From NCBI RefSeq assembly GCF_002263495.1, contig NZ_CP022753.1, forward strand, positions 620,001-684,000: 64,000 nucleotides of DNA. Reading direction: 5' to 3'. How positions within the stretch are numbered: the first letter of the stretch is position 1; the number at the start of each line of letters is the position of its first letter. Origin of the DNA: Nocardiopsis gilva YIM 90087. Lineage in GTDB: Bacteria; Actinomycetota; Actinomycetes; Streptosporangiales; Streptosporangiaceae. Position numbers and translations under genes: made by a program. Shown in pieces: positions 20,207 through 28,924 of the stretch. Below the pieces are notes generated by a model, which was given only the letters and a program-made list of their open reading frames with translations, made no database searches and had not been told where the DNA came from.

Positions 20207-21174
20207 TCAGGTCTCGGCGGATCCCTCGCCGTAACGTGCCTCGCGGGGTGACATCCCGAAGCGTCGCTTGAACGCTGTACTGAGGGCGCTCACGGAGGAG
20301 AACCCTGTGACGCGGGCCAGTTCCGTGATCGACATGTGCCGGTAGGTCGGGCTGCGCAGCCGGTCTCGGATCAGCCGCAGCCGCTCTTCGCGGATCAGTT
20401 CGCTCGGTGTAGTGCCCGCTTGCTGCAGGGCGACTTGCACCTGTCGGAGCGACCACCCAAGCGACCGACCCAGGATGGCGCAGTTCAAGTCAGGGTCGGC
20501 GGCATGTTCCCGGATGTGGCGGCGCACGACGGACTCAACGTCGGCCAGGTGCCGTGGGGAGTCGGGACGGTCATCACCTGCGGCGAGCATGCACACGAGC
20601 TCGACCAGCCGGTCACACACCGCGTCGAACTGCGAGGCGGTGAGGACCTCACGCTCTTCAAACAGGGCGACCATCACGTCGTTCACGACGCGTCCCAGAC
20701 CGGTGGTCATGTCGAACCCCGTGGCCAGGGGCGCCGACAGTCCGAGTCGCTCGTTGACCTCACGCGCCGGGAACGTGGCGATGAGCGTGCTGTTGGCTCC
20801 CTTCTTCTCCAGGTCAAAAGGTTCGACCAGGGTGAACAGGGTCCCGCCACCGGGCACCAGCCGCGTCTGCTGATCGTGCTGACGGATGAACATCTCCCCG
20901 TCGAGCGGGATGAGCAGACGGTAGTCCTCGTCGTCTTCCTGGCGTGCCTGCTGCAGGGTGCGAATGTAATTGAAGGTGTTCGACGTGCACTGTGTTATCT
21001 GATAGGCGGCAGTGCGCTGGGCGACCATCCACCCACGAATTTGCTGGCATCAGGGAACCGGTAGTCGAGTGGGAAGTAGCACGAGCTGATGTGATCGGTC
21101 CAGAAATCGATTCGCTCGCCTACGCTGACTTCGCGCGTTGTGACCGTCTTCACCACATAATTTGCGTCAGTCAA
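20207..21174 (-). pseudogene. AraC-family regulator, copy 1, frameshifted near the N-terminus
   Basis: An apparent TTG start at 21174, with AAGGAAA upstream, encodes M-T-D-A-N-Y-V-V-K-T and continues as the AraC-binding N-terminal domain (E-R-I-D-F-W-T-D-H, F-P-L-D-Y-R-F-P-D). A one-base shift near 21030, after K-F-V-G-G, moves the frame to M-V-A-Q-R-T-A-A-Y-Q. The remaining 273 codons from 21028 are intact and end in a complete two-helix-turn-helix AraC domain (S-L-R-Q-V-Q-V-A-L, T-G-F-S-S-V-S-A-L-S-T-A-F). A truncated protein starting at 21028 could still be made, but it lacks the first 50 residues of the family. It is a duplicate of the copy at 21452-22423. Confidence 0.75.
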
Positions 21175-21451
21175 GAGGGGCTTTCCTTTGTGCGGCCGCG
21201 GGTCGCCGCCAACCGCTTCACACCGTGGTGATCACTGAGGTCGTGAGTGTAATGCAGTCGCCCTTCGATCTGAGGGGGGCGCGGCGTCGATGGTCTGAAC
21301 TAGTTGGGGTTCCCTAATTCAGCCGGTGATCTTTTATGTTCTGGCCGTGCACTGGATATGCGCGCGGTCGAGTATGTCTTTGGGTGCCCGGTGTTGGAAT
21401 TTCCCGAACGAGTACTGAGGGGCGCTGTGTCTCCACGTAGAGCCTGCGTGG

Positions 21452-22423
21452 TCAGGTCTCCACGTCGCCCCCTTCGCCGTTGCGTGCCTCACGCGGGGTG
21501 ATCCCGAAGCGCCGCTTGAACGCGGTGCTGAGGGCGCTCGCCGAGGAGAACCCTGTGGCATATGCGAGCTCGGTGATCGACATGTGCCGGTAGGCCGGGC
21601 TGCGCAGCCGATCCCGGACGAGCCGCAGTCGCTCCTCGCGGATGAGCTCGCTGGGCGTCGTTCCCGCTTGCTGCAGGGCGACTTGCACCTGCCGGAGGGA
21701 CCACCCCAGTGACCGCGCCATTGCGGCGCAGTTCAACCCCGGGTCGGCGGCATGTTCCCGGATGTGGCGGCGCACCGCGTCCTCCACGTCGGCCAGCTGC
21801 CGAGGGGCGTCCGGCCGGTCGTCACCCATGGCGAGCATGCACAACAGTTCGACCATTCGCTCGCGCACGGAGTCGAATTGCATGGCGGTGAGGGACTCGC
21901 GCTCCTCGAAAAGGCCGCATATCATGTCATTCACGACGCGTCCCAGGCCGGTGCTCATATCGAATCCCGTGGCCAGCGGTGCCGACGCTCCGAGCCGACC
22001 GTTGATCTCGCTCGCCGGTATCGTTACAAGGATTGCGCTTTTGGCGCTCTCCCTATTGAGGTCGGATGGCGAGACCGGGGAGAACAGGCTCCCCTTCCCC
22101 GGTGTCAGCTGCGCCTGCTGGTCACCCTGTCGAATGAACACCCGCCCGTCGAGCGCGAGAAGGAGGCGGTAGTCCTCGTCGCCTCCCACTCGTGCCTGGC
22201 GCGGGGTGCGAATGTGGTTCAACATGTTTGATGCGGGCTCGTGAATCTGATAGGTGCCGGTGGACTGGGCGACTTTCCGCCCCATGAATCTGCCGATGCT
22301 GGGAAGACGGAAGTCAATCGGGAAGAACTGTTCTCTGGCATGGTTGCACCAGAAGTCGCCTCGTTAATGCTCTGCTATATCCCCTGTGGCGACTGTTTCT
22401 ACGTGATAGTTCGCGTCGGACAT
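21452..22423 (-). pseudogene. AraC-family regulator, copy 2, with nonsense codon near the N-terminus
   Basis: The natural start is the ATG at 22423, with AAGGGAAG upstream, encoding M-S-D-A-N-Y-H-V-E-T. Codon 20 is TAA (22364-22366). The same frame then continues without interruption (R-G-D-F-W-C-N-H-A, F-F-P-I-D-F-R-L-P) into an open stretch of 277 codons from the ATG at 22285, which ends in an intact AraC DNA-binding domain. A truncated product from 22285 is conceivable. Copies 1 and 2 are clearly paralogous over their whole length and share upstream sequence, yet carry different lesions within the same N-terminal region. Confidence 0.75.
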
Positions 22424-22981
22424 CAAGGACTTCCCTTGCCGCGGTTACAGGTCGTCACCGGGCGCTTTAGTCGTGGTGATCGCTGGGCTCGAGAGTGTAA
22501 TGCAACCGTCTTTCAAACTGAAGAGGCGCGGTGTTAATCGTCCGAATCCAAGAGAGTCGAGCACAGTCCCATGATCAAATCATGTGATGTTTTGTCGTTG
22601 AAGAAGCGTGCGGCCAAGTGCGTGAACGTATGTCTGGAAGCTGTGTCGCATGAACAAAATTGCACGAAGGATTCGGTGCTTTCCTTGGTGGCTGCCTGTG
22701 CCAGCCGACACCGCATGGATTCCTTTGCCAAGGGGAGGAACCCCCTCTCCAGAGGTGTCATGAGAGGTGTTATGCGCCTCTGAAAAAGAGCTCTGCGCGT
22801 GGGAAAAAGTTTCGAGGCTCACGCGCACCTAGCGTCGTCATAACCGCTCGTGATCTTGCCCATCACCTGGGAGACGCGGAGCAGTGCGCGGTATCCGGCC
22901 CGGGACCACCCCCGCATGCCTCGGAGCGCCCCTCACTCCTTACCAGGAACACCCCCCATACGTCTCGCTGTCGAGGAACTG
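22424..22981. other. Intergenic region between AraC copy 2 and the conservon
   Basis: The stretch is relatively A/T-rich and I see no gene; a 70-codon frame at 22571-22783 lacks the local codon bias. A TAGCGT hexamer at 22830-22835 may be the conservon -10, giving a leader of about 140 bases before the ATG at 22982. Short hairpins occur around 22720-22790 (for example CAGAGG with CCTCTG). Confidence 0.4.
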
Positions 22982-24307
22982 ATGGAGCACTACCTGTTGC
23001 CGGTGGCGTTCGTGATCGCCGTCGCTGGTCTCATCGCCCTGGCGGCTCTGCTGGTTCGTCAGCGGCTGGCCGCTGACCACCTGAGCCGGAGGAACGCCGA
23101 GCTGTCGACGGAGCTGCGTCTCCGCGACGAGGAGTTGCGCTACCTGGTCACCATCCGCCTGCCCAAGCTGGCCGAGGCACTGCACGACCGCCCGGTCACC
23201 GCCTCTGGCCCGCTGCACGATCGGACACTGGCCGGGACTGCCTTCGCCAAGGATGTCGGGGCGGTGGTGGACCTTTACACCGACGCCGTTCGTAACGCGC
23301 GGAGTCGTGCCGAGGACTCGGCCAAGTCGACGCTGCGGGCCATGATGCGCACCGTCCAGAGCCTCGCGAACGAGCAGCAGGTCGTCCTCTCCAATATGCA
23401 GGGCCGCCACGACGACCCGGACGTCCTGGAGGACCTGCTGAAGATCGACCACATGAACGCGCAGCTCGGCAGGCGGGCGCAGGCAACAGCGGTGCTCTGC
23501 GGATCCTGGCCCGGCCAGCAGCGGTCCTCCTCGCCCCTCACCGACGTCGTGCGCGGCGCCACCTCCCGGATCCGCGACTACCTGCGCATCAGGCTCCGCT
23601 CCTCGCTGAACACGGCCGTGACGGGCCGGGCGGTGGAGCCGGTTGTCCTCACCGTGGCCGAACTCCTGGACAACGCCGCGCGCCACTCGCAGCCCAACAC
23701 CACGGTGGAAGTCAACTTCCAGCCGACCCACAACGGCGTGGCCGTCACGATCGACGACGCCGGCGTCGCCATGGACGCCGAGGAGCTCGCCCAGGCGGAG
23801 CGGATGCTGTCCGGCCAGCGCACCCCGGACATCCACCGCCTGGGCACCCCGCCCCAGGTCGGCTTCGCCGTGGCCGGTGTACTCGCCGCCCGGTACGGGT
23901 TCAGCGTCTCGGTCGACACCCGCTCGCCCTACGGAGGCGTGCGAGCCGTCGTGTTCCTCCCCTCCTCCCTGCTCACCGACGGCGCTCAGCGGCCCCCCAT
24001 CGTCGAGGAGTCCACGAAACCGGTCGCCGCTGCGGCGCCGACGCCGCCACCGGAACCGCCCGGGCACGATGGCGCCGACACACCCCGGACGGCCGACGCT
24101 GGGCTGCCCAGCGGACTGCCCAGACGCCGCCGCCTCGAAGCCGCCGAGCCGCCCCCGGCGGAGAAGAACGCCGCTCCGGTCGCCGACCAGTCAGGCCGCC
24201 CGGCCCAGGATGTCGCCGCCGGGATGGGCGCCTGGCAGCGCGGAACCAGATCGGGACGCGCCGACGACGCCCCGCCCGAGAGTGAAGGGAAGGACCCCCG
24301 GCCATGA
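22982..24307 (+). CDS. cvnA: Conservon sensor-histidine-kinase-like ATPase (CvnA)
   Basis: I chose the ATG at 22982 because GAGGAA lies just upstream and the protein then begins with a transmembrane helix (L-L-P-V-A-F-V-I-A-V-A-G-L-I-A-L). The 441-residue protein continues with a coiled helical linker, a histidine-containing dimerisation region (I-D-H-M-N-A-Q-L-G-R-R), and a GHKL ATPase domain with the N-box E-L-L-D-N-A-A-R-H-S and glycine loops. The last 110 residues are a Pro/Ala-rich disordered tail. CvnA proteins form a membrane complex with CvnB-D analogous to a G-protein-coupled receptor system in Streptomyces. The stop overlaps the next start (ATGA). Confidence 0.92.
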   Translation: MEHYLLPVAFVIAVAGLIALAALLVRQRLAADHLSRRNAELSTELRLRDEELRYLVTIRLPKLAEALHDRPVTASGPLHDRTLAGTAFAKDVGAVVDLYTDAVRNARSRAEDSAKSTLRAMMRTVQSLANEQQVVLSNMQGRHDDPDVLEDLLKIDHMNAQLGRRAQATAVLCGSWPGQQRSSSPLTDVVRGATSRIRDYLRIRLRSSLNTAVTGRAVEPVVLTVAELLDNAARHSQPNTTVEVNFQPTHNGVAVTIDDAGVAMDAEELAQAERMLSGQRTPDIHRLGTPPQVGFAVAGVLAARYGFSVSVDTRSPYGGVRAVVFLPSSLLTDGAQRPPIVEESTKPVAAAAPTPPPEPPGHDGADTPRTADAGLPSGLPRRRRLEAAEPPPAEKNAAPVADQSGRPAQDVAAGMGAWQRGTRSGRADDAPPESEGKDPRP

Positions 24308-24717
24308 AGGAAGCCGAGAACAACAAGCTGGGCTGGATGCTCGACGACGCCCTGCGGATGCCGGAGACGCGCTACGCGATTCTGCTGTCCGCCGACGGGC
24401 TGCTCATGGCCCACTCCGACGCGATCAGACGGGACGATGCCGAACGTCAGGCCGCGGCGATGTCCGGGCTGCAGTCGTTGGCTCGCAGCACCGCCGATTT
24501 CTGCGGCGACGCGTCCACCCCGTGGCGGCAGACCGTCAGCGAGTTCGACGACGGTTACGTCTTCCTGGTTGCCGCGGGCTCCGGCGCCTATGTGGCGGTC
24601 TCCGCCTCCCAGAAGGTGGACATGGAAGCGGTCTCGTTCCGGCTGCAAGAGCTCGTGCAGCGGCTGGGCAAGGAGCTGACAGCCCCACCACGAGAGAGCG
24701 CCGGCGGTGCGTCGTGA
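24304..24717 (+). CDS. cvnB: Roadblock/LC7 domain protein (CvnB)
   Basis: The protein has 137 residues and one roadblock/LC7 fold: the N-terminal helix L-G-W-M-L-D-D-A-L, the strand Y-A-I-L-L-S-A-D-G-L-L-M-A, and the C-terminal S-G-A-Y-V-A-V-S-A. In conservons the roadblock protein is thought to act on the small GTPase encoded two genes downstream. Its start overlaps the cvnA stop (ATGA) and its stop overlaps the cvnC start (GTGA), so translation of the whole set is coupled. Confidence 0.93.
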   Translation: MKEAENNKLGWMLDDALRMPETRYAILLSADGLLMAHSDAIRRDDAERQAAAMSGLQSLARSTADFCGDASTPWRQTVSEFDDGYVFLVAAGSGAYVAVSASQKVDMEAVSFRLQELVQRLGKELTAPPRESAGGAS

Positions 24718-25079
24718 GCCCGCGAGGCGAGCGGCCCCTGGTGCGGCCCCACGTCGTGACCGGGGGGCGCGCTCACCCGACCCGCAACATCTTCGACCTG
24801 GTCACGCTGGTGATGGCTGCCGGTGACCTGTCGAATGGTCTGCCCATGGCCGACCTCAGCCCCGAGAAGCGCCGGATCGTTGAGCTGTGCCGGGGCGGTT
24901 CGCTCTCGGTGGCCGAGGTCGCCGGGCACCTGGAGCTGCCCGTCAGTGTCACGAAGGTGCTGCTCTCCGACCTCGTCGACAGCGGCCACCTCGCCACCCG
25001 GGCGCCCGCTCCCGCGGCCCGGATCCCCCAGGCCCAACTCCTGCAGGAGGTGCTCGATGGACTCCGCGCTCGCCTCTGA
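24714..25079 (+). CDS. cvnC: DUF742 protein (CvnC)
   Basis: The protein has 121 residues from the GTG at 24714. It carries the DUF742 core R-P-H-V-V-T-G-G-R, D-L-V-T-L-V-M-A and a winged-helix-like half (S-V-A-E-V-A-G-H-L-E-L-P-V-S-V-T-K-V-L). DUF742 proteins occur almost only in conservons, next to the GTPase. The 3' end overlaps the cvnD start by 23 bases. Confidence 0.93.
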   Translation: MSPRGERPLVRPHVVTGGRAHPTRNIFDLVTLVMAAGDLSNGLPMADLSPEKRRIVELCRGGSLSVAEVAGHLELPVSVTKVLLSDLVDSGHLATRAPAPAARIPQAQLLQEVLDGLRARL

Positions 25080-25656
25080 CGGCGTCTACCTGCGCGAATC
25101 CGTGCAGTCCGCGGTGAAGCTGCTGATCGTCGGCCATTTCGCCGTCGGCAAGACCACGTTCGTCGGCACGCTGTCCGAGATCCGTCCGCTGCGCACGGAG
25201 GAGACGATGACGCAGGCCGGGGCCCTCGTCGACGACCTGGCCGGAATCCGCGACAAGACGACCACCACGGTCGCGATGGACTTCGGGCGCCTCACCATCA
25301 GTGATCGCCTGGTGCTGTACCTGTTCGGCGCCCCCGGTCAGGCGCGCTTCAACCAGCTGTGGCAGGACCTGTGCCTCGGCGCCGTCGGCGCGCTGGTACT
25401 GGTCGACACCTCCCGGCTGGAGAGCTCGTTCGAGGTGATGGACCTGCTGGAGCAGCAGGGCGTCCCGTACGCGGTGGCGGTCAACCGCTTCGACGGGACA
25501 CCCGACTTCCCCCTGGAGGAGGTCCGCGAGGCACTCGACCTGCTGCCGAGCACCCCGCTGGTGAACTGCGACGCCCGCGACCGTGTGTCCTCCACGAAGG
25601 CCCTCATCGCGCTCGTCGACCACCTCGTGAACCGCGACCATCAGGAGCAGATATGA
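25057..25656 (+). CDS. cvnD: Conservon Ras-like GTPase (CvnD)
   Basis: The protein has 199 residues. The P-loop is G-H-F-A-V-G-K-T-T, the switch-II motif is G-A-P-G-Q-A-R-F and the guanine-specificity motif is N-R-F-D (NKxD-like, with Arg replacing Lys). The T-T-T-V-A-M-D-F-G stretch supplies the switch-I region. Members of this MglA/CvnD-like family cycle between GDP and GTP under control of the roadblock partner. The ATG at 25057 lies inside the end of cvnC. The stop overlaps the P450 start (ATGA). Confidence 0.93.
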   Translation: MDSALASDGVYLRESVQSAVKLLIVGHFAVGKTTFVGTLSEIRPLRTEETMTQAGALVDDLAGIRDKTTTTVAMDFGRLTISDRLVLYLFGAPGQARFNQLWQDLCLGAVGALVLVDTSRLESSFEVMDLLEQQGVPYAVAVNRFDGTPDFPLEEVREALDLLPSTPLVNCDARDRVSSTKALIALVDHLVNRDHQEQI

Positions 25657-27107
25657 CTTTCGATTCCGCGGCCCCCGCGTCCGGCGGAGCCGGGCCGGCC
25701 CGCTTCCCGCTGTACGGGCCGGAATTCGCCGCCGACCCCGCTGCGGCCTACGCGCGGATGCGTGCCCGCGGGCCGATCGTCCCCGTCGAGCTGTCCCCCG
25801 GTGTCCCCGCCTCGCTGGTCATCGGCTACGACACCGCCCTCGACGTGCTCCGCGACCCTGGCACCTTCCCCAAAGACCCGCGCAGGTGGGAGGCGAAGAT
25901 TCCGGCCGACTGCCCGGTGCTGCCGATGATGATGTACCGGCCGAACTGCCTGTTCGCCGACGGCGCCGTCCACGCGCGGTTGCGCGGTGCGGTCACCGAC
26001 AGCCTGGCCCGGGTGGACGCGAGCGCGGTGCGCGGGTACGTCGAGCGGAACGCCGACACGCTCATCGACCACTTCGCTCCCAGCGGGGAGGCCGACCTGC
26101 TCGGGCAGTACGCGCAGATCCTCCCGCTGCTCGTCTTCAACGAGCTCTTCGGCTGCCCGCCCGACATCGGCGACCGCCTGGTCTACGGCATGAGGGGGAT
26201 CTTCGACGGCGTCGACGCCGAGAAGGCGAACGCCGAGCTCACCCGTGGGGTCGCCGACCTGGTGGCGCTCAAGCGCGAACGCCCCGGCGCCGATGTGACG
26301 TCCTGGTTGCTCGACCACCCGGCCGAGCTCACGGACGAGGAGGTGATGCACCAGCTCGTGGTGCTCCAGGGCGGTGGGACCGAGCCCGAACAGAACCTCA
26401 TCGCCAACGGGATGCGGCTGCTGCTGTACGACGACCGGTTCGCCGGCGACCTGTCGGGCGGCAGCCTTCCGGTCGAGGACGCACTTGACGAGATCCTGTG
26501 GACGGACCCGCCGATGGCGAACTACGGGGTCACTTACCCGCGGCGGGACGTGGAGCTCGCCGGGGTGCGACTGCCCGCGGACGAGCCGGTCGTCGTCAGC
26601 TTCGCCGCAGCCAACACCGACCCGTCGAAGGCGTCGGAGCACCGCGCGGGAAACCGGGCCCACCTGGCCTGGAGTACCGGACCGCACACCTGCCCGGCCA
26701 AGGGGCCGGCACGCCTGATCGCCTCCACCGCCATCGAGCGGCTGTTGGACCGGCTGCCGGACCTGGAACCGGCCGTCCCGGTCGACCGGCTCGAATGGCG
26801 GCCCGGACCATTCCACCGCGCCCTGGCGGCGCTGCCTGTCCGCTTTCCTGCCGAACCGGTGCACACCGTCCCCGGCGCGGGCGCGCGGCCCGAGGCGGAC
26901 ACAGGGACGGACTCAGGGGCGGACTCGGGGGAGGAAAGAGGGGAAGACACAGGGGCGGGCGCCGCCCGCGCCTCCGGACCTTCCCCTGACGAGTCGGACC
27001 GGGACTTCCCGCCGGTCGAGGAATCCACCCGCCGTCCCGAGGCAGCGCTCCCCAGTCGGCTGCGCTCGCTCCGGGACGTCCTCGCACGATTGTGGACCCG
27101 GCGGTAG
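25653..27107 (+). CDS. CYP157-like cytochrome P450 of the conservon
   Basis: The 484-residue protein shows P450 features: an I-helix-like G-G-G-T-E-P (240-245) and a heme loop with Cys347 in S-T-G-P-H-T-C-P-A-K. Two hallmarks are altered. The K-helix ExxR motif reads E280-I-L-W283, without arginine, as is established for the CYP157 family of Streptomyces conservons, and the Phe-Gly before the heme loop is Trp-Ser. About 85 residues follow the P450 fold as an acidic low-complexity tail with Asp/Gly/Ser repeats. It is the last gene of the conservon and overlaps cvnD by four bases. The substrate is unknown. Confidence 0.9.
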   Translation: MTFDSAAPASGGAGPARFPLYGPEFAADPAAAYARMRARGPIVPVELSPGVPASLVIGYDTALDVLRDPGTFPKDPRRWEAKIPADCPVLPMMMYRPNCLFADGAVHARLRGAVTDSLARVDASAVRGYVERNADTLIDHFAPSGEADLLGQYAQILPLLVFNELFGCPPDIGDRLVYGMRGIFDGVDAEKANAELTRGVADLVALKRERPGADVTSWLLDHPAELTDEEVMHQLVVLQGGGTEPEQNLIANGMRLLLYDDRFAGDLSGGSLPVEDALDEILWTDPPMANYGVTYPRRDVELAGVRLPADEPVVVSFAAANTDPSKASEHRAGNRAHLAWSTGPHTCPAKGPARLIASTAIERLLDRLPDLEPAVPVDRLEWRPGPFHRALAALPVRFPAEPVHTVPGAGARPEADTGTDSGADSGEERGEDTGAGAARASGPSPDESDRDFPPVEESTRRPEAALPSRLRSLRDVLARLWTRR

Positions 27108-27566
27108 CCGCCGGGAACGGCCCGCGGCGGCGTCGTACCCCTCCCGATCCGCTGCGGGCGCTCACTCCACGTCCCAGACGTACCGTCTGCGTGCCCCTCC
27201 CACGGCTGGTACCCGGGCCGGGCGCGTAATTTCGAGGGGCTACTGGCCCGACCCTCCACCCCTCCCGTCCGGTGGCGCGTCGGCCTCACGCACCACACAC
27301 CCGGAGTCGGGCGGGAGGGGCCCCGGGAGTGGGGGTTCAGCCAGCCGGGAGCGCGCAGAACGCTCGCGTAGGCGATGGCGGCCGACACGCGCTCCCGCCG
27401 CGTCGTGGAGAAGGCCGGCCTCGGCTGCGTCCGCACCCTCTCCCGCTCCCGACCAATGGGAGCACCCCCATCGACGGCTCGGAGCACGGCGCGGCCACAT
27501 CCGCGGCGACGGCACGGGGCGGGGCGCGACGAGCGTACGACGGGCGACGCCGTCGAACCCGGGACG
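27108..27566. other. Intergenic region between conservon and serB
   Basis: The 459 bases separate two convergent genes. No open frame with the local codon bias, tRNA or clear U-tailed terminator is visible. There are G/C-rich self-complementary stretches near 27310-27325 that could act as a tailless terminator. Confidence 0.45.
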
Positions 27567-28799
27567 CTACTCGGACTCGGGGCTGTCCCCGGCCGCGAGG
27601 TCGGCGGCCTCGATCTCCTCGCGGGAGACACCGAGGAGGAAGACGATCGCGTCCAGGTAGGGGACGTTCACCGACGTGTGGGCCTGTTCGCGCACCACTG
27701 GCTTGGCGTTGAACGCCACGCCCAGGCCGGCCGCGCGCAGCATGTCCAGGTCGTTGGCGCCATCCCCGATCGCCACGGTCTGCATCAGCGAGACCTCGGC
27801 CTCCTTGGCGAAGTGCCGCAGCGCCTGGGCCTTCCCCTCGCGGTCGATGATCGGGCCGACGAGCTCGCCCGTCAGCTTGCCGTCGACGATCTCCAGGGTG
27901 TTGGCCGCCGAGTAGTCAATGCCGAGGCGGTCCACCAGCGCGTCGGTGATCTGGGTGAACCCACCGCTGACGATCGCGCACTCGTAGTCGAGCCGCTTGA
28001 GGGTCCGGATCAGGGTGCGGGCGCCGGGCGTCAGCACGAGTTCCTCGCGGACCGCGTCGATGGCGGAGGCGTCGAGGCCCTTCAGCAGGGCGACGCGGCG
28101 GCGCAGCGACTCCTCGAAGTCGAGGTTTCCGCGCATCGCCTCCTCGGTCACCCGGGCGACCTCCTCGGCACATCCGGCGTGCGCCGCGAGCAGCTCGATG
28201 ACCTCGCCCTGGATCAGGGTGGAGTCGACATCCATCACGATCAGGTGCTTGGCCCTGCGGTGCAAGCCGCTGCGCTGGACCGCCACGTCGATGGACTGGG
28301 TGGCGGCCTCCATGGCCAGATCTCCGCGCAGCCGGTCCAGATCGGTACCGGAGATGTCCAGTTCGATGGAGGTGACGGGGTAGCTCGACAGCCGCTCGAT
28401 GCGGTCGATGTTGGACCCGGCCCGCGCGACGCAGGAGGCGATCGCGCCCAGCGCTCCCGGGCGCAGCGGGTCCGCCAGGACGGTCACGTGCAGGCGCCCG
28501 TCGCTTGAGGCGCTCACCCGCCCGCTGCCCTGCGAGAACTCCACATCCATGTCGATATCGATGGCGGTCTTCTCGACCGCGCTGCGGAGTTCGTCGAAGA
28601 GCCGTGCCTTGCTGACACCGGGGGCGACCGTGTCGTCCACGCTGAGCAGCGCTCCGAGTACGAGTCGACCGCCGATGACGACCTGTTCGAAATCGGACAG
28701 CGTCACCGGAAACACCGACAGTGTGCTCAGCAGGCGCGCGCTAACGCCGGGCCTGTCGCGTCCAGTAACGGTCACCAAGAGCGTCGAATCATCATTCAT
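27567..28799 (-). CDS. serB: Phosphoserine phosphatase with N-terminal ACT domain
   Basis: SerB removes phosphate from phosphoserine in the last step of serine synthesis. I place the start at the ATG at 28799 (M-N-D-D-S-T-L-L-V-T-V); the frame upstream is non-homologous. The 410-residue protein has an N-terminal regulatory ACT region (T-V-T-G-R-D-R-P-G-V) and a HAD domain from about residue 185. HAD motifs are M-D-V-D-S-T-L-I (nucleophile and acid aspartates), S-G-G-F-T, the conserved Lys in R-E-G-K-A-Q-A-L, and G-D-G-A-N-D-L-D-M-L. The length fits the actinobacterial two-domain form. The neighbouring genes are unrelated to serine synthesis. Confidence 0.95.
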   Translation of the reverse strand: MNDDSTLLVTVTGRDRPGVSARLLSTLSVFPVTLSDFEQVVIGGRLVLGALLSVDDTVAPGVSKARLFDELRSAVEKTAIDIDMDVEFSQGSGRVSASSDGRLHVTVLADPLRPGALGAIASCVARAGSNIDRIERLSSYPVTSIELDISGTDLDRLRGDLAMEAATQSIDVAVQRSGLHRRAKHLIVMDVDSTLIQGEVIELLAAHAGCAEEVARVTEEAMRGNLDFEESLRRRVALLKGLDASAIDAVREELVLTPGARTLIRTLKRLDYECAIVSGGFTQITDALVDRLGIDYSAANTLEIVDGKLTGELVGPIIDREGKAQALRHFAKEAEVSLMQTVAIGDGANDLDMLRAAGLGVAFNAKPVVREQAHTSVNVPYLDAIVFLLGVSREEIEAADLAAGDSPESE

Positions 28800-28924
28800 C
28801 GCGTGAACTACGGTACTCGGCCAGTTCGTGGGGGTGTAGGGCCGGGGGGTGAACATGCGTCCGCAGTTCACCTGACCTTCACCTGGGCGATGATTCGCGC
28901 AGGGGGGGCGAGCACAGAGTGCGA

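Larger units (their letters stand above)
20207..22570. repeat. Tandem duplication containing two AraC-family genes and their upstream regions
   Basis: The segment from about 20207 to 21330 and that from about 21452 to 22570 align gene to gene. They also share upstream words such as GTGAGTGTAATGCA versus GAGAGTGTAATGCA, located about 75 bases before the start codons. The orientation is head-to-tail. The two units have diverged noticeably, so the duplication is older than the inactivating mutations. Confidence 0.7.

Noticed and set aside
22571-22783. A 70-codon frame upstream of the conservon
   Set aside because: Its codon use is unlike every real gene here and no family is recognisable; it lies in an A/T-rich regulatory stretch.
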